Below are positions 7,789 through 9,573 of a stretch of DNA of 9,573 nucleotides, in pieces. The notes under the pieces are model-generated. The model was given only the letters and a program-made list of their open reading frames with translations, had not been told where the DNA came from and did not search any database. Position numbers and translations under genes: made by a program. Each line of letters starts with the position of its first letter. The first letter of the stretch is position 1. The stretch is from Marinosulfonomonas sp. (GTDB lineage: Bacteria; Pseudomonadota; Alphaproteobacteria; Rhodobacterales; Rhodobacteraceae). Where the stretch lies: the NCBI GenBank assembly GCA_019090845.1, contig JAHRVD010000328.1, forward strand, positions 1-9,573, written 5' to 3'.

Positions 7789-8202
7789 ATGACAAAACTT
7801 ACACTTGGTTCACACCCGTTTCTATTGGGGTTTGAACAGCTTGAACGGCTGGTGGAACGCACCGCCAAGTCTGATCTGGGCGGTTACCCCCCGTTTAACA
7901 TCGAGCAGACAAGCGATGAAAGCTATTGCATCACCCTTGCAGTGGCTGGATTTACCGAAAGCGACCTGTCAATTACCGTCGAGGAACGCCAATTGCTGGT
8001 CCGCGGGCGACAGACCGACGATGGGGCCGAGCGTGTATTCCTGCATCGCGGCATTGCCGCCCGCCAGTTTCAGCGAAGCTTCGTAATGGCGGATGGTGTC
8101 GAAGTTTCCGGGGCCAGAATGGAAAACGGATTGCTGCATGTCAGCCTGAAGCGGTCAAAACCCGACACTGTCGTGCAGAAAATAAAAATCGAGCAAAGGT
8201 AG
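7789..8202 (+). CDS. Small heat shock protein Hsp20 (IbpA-like)
   Basis: This is an ATP-independent holdase that binds unfolding proteins in the cytosol and passes them to the DnaK and ClpB machinery. The 137-residue protein has a short N-terminal arm, an alpha-crystallin domain (about 34-122) containing LAVAGFTESDLSITVEERQLLVRG and the diagnostic A-x-x-x-N-G-x-L box (A109 to L115-116), and a C-terminal I-K-I anchor (132-134) for oligomer assembly. HRGIAARQFQRSF (86-98) is the IbpA-type beta-strand segment. I chose the ATG at 7789 because AAGGA at 7777-7781 is seven bases upstream; the in-frame GTG at 7783 is too close to that site. A heat-shock promoter and a ROSE-like thermometer precede it. 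A DUF1150 gene follows after eight bases. Confidence 0.95.
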   Translation: MTKLTLGSHPFLLGFEQLERLVERTAKSDLGGYPPFNIEQTSDESYCITLAVAGFTESDLSITVEERQLLVRGRQTDDGAERVFLHRGIAARQFQRSFVMADGVEVSGARMENGLLHVSLKRSKPDTVVQKIKIEQR

Positions 8203-8210
8203 GATAAGTC

Positions 8211-8438
8211 ATGGATACTAAATACGAAAACTTCCCACAACGTGATGATCGGATCGTTTATGTGCGCCCGGTTTCGATCAAGGATTTGCCCCAAGACGTG
8301 CAAGATCAGGTGAAGGGCGCGCGTTCGCTTTTCGCTGTTCATAACGGCGATGGCGAACGGCTGGCATTGGTACATGATGAACGGCTTGCGTTTGTTCTGG
8401 CGCGCCAGAACGATCTGGCACCGGTTTATGTTCACTAG
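8211..8438 (+). CDS. DUF1150-family small protein, downstream of hsp20
   Basis: The 75-residue product has no signal peptide or membrane segment. Its C-terminal half (ERLALVHDERLAFVLARQNDLAPVYVH) matches the alphaproteobacterial DUF1150 family, whose members, as I recall, usually end in a closely similar LAxxLARQNxLxPVxVH sequence. The function is unknown. It starts eight bases after the hsp20 stop, with AGGA at 8201-8204 overlapping that stop, so it is almost certainly co-transcribed and heat-induced with hsp20. A role linked to small heat shock protein activity is inference from this pairing. No terminator follows before the next gene 35 bases downstream. Confidence 0.88.
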   Translation: MDTKYENFPQRDDRIVYVRPVSIKDLPQDVQDQVKGARSLFAVHNGDGERLALVHDERLAFVLARQNDLAPVYVH

Positions 8439-8473
8439 TTTATGGTGGACATTGCGCTTCCTGGGACCCTGAG

Positions 8474-9361
8474 ATGAGTTACGCCTTTGATTGGGTCGAT
8501 GCGTTTAGCGACACCGTTTTTGGCGGCAATGGCTGTGTCGTTGTGCATGGCGCGGATGGGTTGTCGCTGGATGACAGGATGGCGCTTGTGCGCGAAACAT
8601 CGCTTTCGGAATGCGCCTATATTGTTACATCCGACAAAGCAGATTTCGGTGCCCGCTATTATCTGGCCGGGCAAGAGATTTTGATGGCGGGGCACCCGAC
8701 GGTCGCGACGGTCGTGTCGCTTGTGAAACGTGGTTTGATCGACCTGTCAGGCGGGCGGGCGGACATAACACTGGAAGTCGGTTCGGGTGTTTTACCCATA
8801 GAGATTATGCAGGATCGGCAAGGGCGCGTGGGTGTCACCATGACCCAGCACAGGCCAGTTTTTGGGGCCACGCACGATCCCGCCGATATCGCCGCGATTT
8901 ATGGACTATCCGCAGGTGACATTGTTGGAATTCCACAAACTGTCTCGACCGGAACGGGTTTTGCAATCACGGTTCTGCGCACAAAAGATGCCCTGCGCGC
9001 TGCCCGACTGAATCTGTCCGCTCTAGCAGAATTTACGGCTGGCACCGCCGATACTTTCATCGAACCGTTTCTGGTCGCAATGGGCGGTGAAACAGGATCA
9101 GGGGACACGTTTTCCCGCTTATTACTACCACCGCCGATGCCTGCCGAAGATCCGTTCACCGGCTCGGCCACCGGGTGCATGGCGGCGTATTTGTGGGAGC
9201 ATGGGCTGATTGATGGGCCGGTCTTTACGGCCGAGCAGGGCCATTGGATGGGCCGTCCGGGCTGCGCGCAAGTCGTAGTTTTAGGGCCGCGCAACGACAT
9301 TTCCGGGGTAAAGGTTTCAGGGTCCGGGGTTGTTGTCATGCAGGGCGATCTGTTGCTCTGA
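8474..9361 (+). CDS. PhzF-family protein (isomerase/epimerase fold)
   Basis: The 295-residue product fits the two-domain diaminopimelate-epimerase-like fold of PhzF proteins. Visible family features are VDAFSDTVFGGNGCVVV (8-24, GGN loop), the catalytic glutamate E46 in SLSECAYI (equivalent to PhzF E45), AGHPTVAT (72-79, H74), and EDPFTGSATGCMAAYL (225-240) with D226 and S231 at the positions of PhzF D208 and S213. All key residues are present, so it is probably active. No other phenazine gene is nearby, so phenazine synthesis is not implied; most PhzF-like proteins have unknown substrates. The ATG at 8474 has GGGA at 8463-8466. It follows the DUF1150 gene by 35 bases on the same strand and could extend that transcript. 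It converges with the next gene across a 17-base gap. Confidence 0.92.
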   Translation: MSYAFDWVDAFSDTVFGGNGCVVVHGADGLSLDDRMALVRETSLSECAYIVTSDKADFGARYYLAGQEILMAGHPTVATVVSLVKRGLIDLSGGRADITLEVGSGVLPIEIMQDRQGRVGVTMTQHRPVFGATHDPADIAAIYGLSAGDIVGIPQTVSTGTGFAITVLRTKDALRAARLNLSALAEFTAGTADTFIEPFLVAMGGETGSGDTFSRLLLPPPMPAEDPFTGSATGCMAAYLWEHGLIDGPVFTAEQGHWMGRPGCAQVVVLGPRNDISGVKVSGSGVVVMQGDLLL

Positions 9362-9378
9362 AAACGGCGCGCTAGGTC

Positions 9379-9573
9379 TTAGGCACCAAGCTGGCGTGCC
9401 AAATCTTCCAGATCGTCAGCGACCACTTCAAAATCATCGCTGGGTTTCAGTTCCGCTTTGGCCGGGTCGCCGTGTTCCAGTGGTCGCGGGAAGAAACCGG
9501 TTTGCAGACCTGCCTGACGCGCGGCCACCAGATCAGAATTATGGGCCGCCACCATCATCACCTCGGCCGGTGC
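9379..9573 (-). CDS. Haloacid dehalogenase, type II-like, C-terminal fragment (5' end outside window)
   Basis: Only the last 64 codons are visible; the frame is open to the window edge at 9573, so the gene continues beyond it. PAEVMMVAAHNSDLVAARQAGLQTGFFPRPLEHG matches the C-terminal part of HAD-superfamily hydrolases annotated as type II haloacid dehalogenases. The MVAAHNSDL segment is motif IV, which positions the metal or substrate near the catalytic Asp, and RP-x-EHG is the usual tail loop. The protein ends with VVADDLEDLARQLG, a typical final helix. Type II enzymes hydrolyse L-2-haloacids, but many homologues act on other phosphorylated or unknown substrates. The nucleophile Asp and cap residues lie outside the window, so activity cannot be judged. 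Confidence 0.88.
   Translation of the reverse strand, partial: APAEVMMVAAHNSDLVAARQAGLQTGFFPRPLEHGDPAKAELKPSDDFEVVADDLEDLARQLGA

Noticed and set aside
8070..8435. 121-codon minus-strand open frame over hsp20 and the DUF1150 gene
   Set aside because: It is antisense to two recognised genes, with no ribosome site or family match.
8474..9361. Phenazine biosynthesis as the role of the PhzF-family gene
   Set aside because: No phzA, B, C, D, E or G homologue is in the window, and most PhzF-like proteins are found outside phenazine clusters.

Overview
The window is about 9.6 kb of chromosome, most likely from an alphaproteobacterium of the Rhodobacteraceae (roseobacter-like). The reasoning is by family recognition: the GroEL C-terminus has the alphaproteobacterial sequence style, a small heat shock protein is followed directly by a DUF1150 gene, and a YdcH/DUF465 gene sits beside purE-purK. 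Base composition is moderately GC-rich and even along the window. I see no transposase, integrase, tRNA, rRNA, CRISPR array or phage gene, and no sharp composition break. This reads as ordinary core and housekeeping chromosome, and I did not find a novel multi-gene system.

Layout. 1-1116: the 3' two thirds of groEL, ending in a strong intrinsic terminator. 1181-1663: a GNAT acetyltransferase. 1680-1985 (minus): a small exported protein of unknown function, convergent with the acetyltransferase. 2125-3027 (minus): a LysR-type regulator. It is divergent from a zinc-free MDR oxidoreductase (3105-4091), and their short shared control region carries a perfect 9-bp inverted repeat. 4140-4991: a DMT/EamA transporter. 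5051-5779: an exported alpha/beta hydrolase, almost touching the convergent purK. 5782-7605 (minus): ydcH, purE and purK, with purE and purK overlapping. 7789-8438: hsp20 and a DUF1150 gene. 8474-9361: a PhzF-family protein. 9379-9573 (minus): the 3' end of a type II haloacid dehalogenase-like gene running off the window.

How genes work together. PurE and PurK catalyse consecutive steps of the N5-CAIR branch of purine synthesis. The LysR regulator probably controls the divergent oxidoreductase and itself. GroEL and Hsp20 are both protein-quality-control factors. The most interesting non-coding signal is upstream of hsp20: a sigma-32 (RpoH)-like promoter is followed by a leader whose last hairpin buries the Shine-Dalgarno in a UCGCU/AAGGA pairing with a bulged G. 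That is the hallmark of ROSE-type RNA thermometers, so hsp20 appears to be heat-controlled at both transcription and translation.
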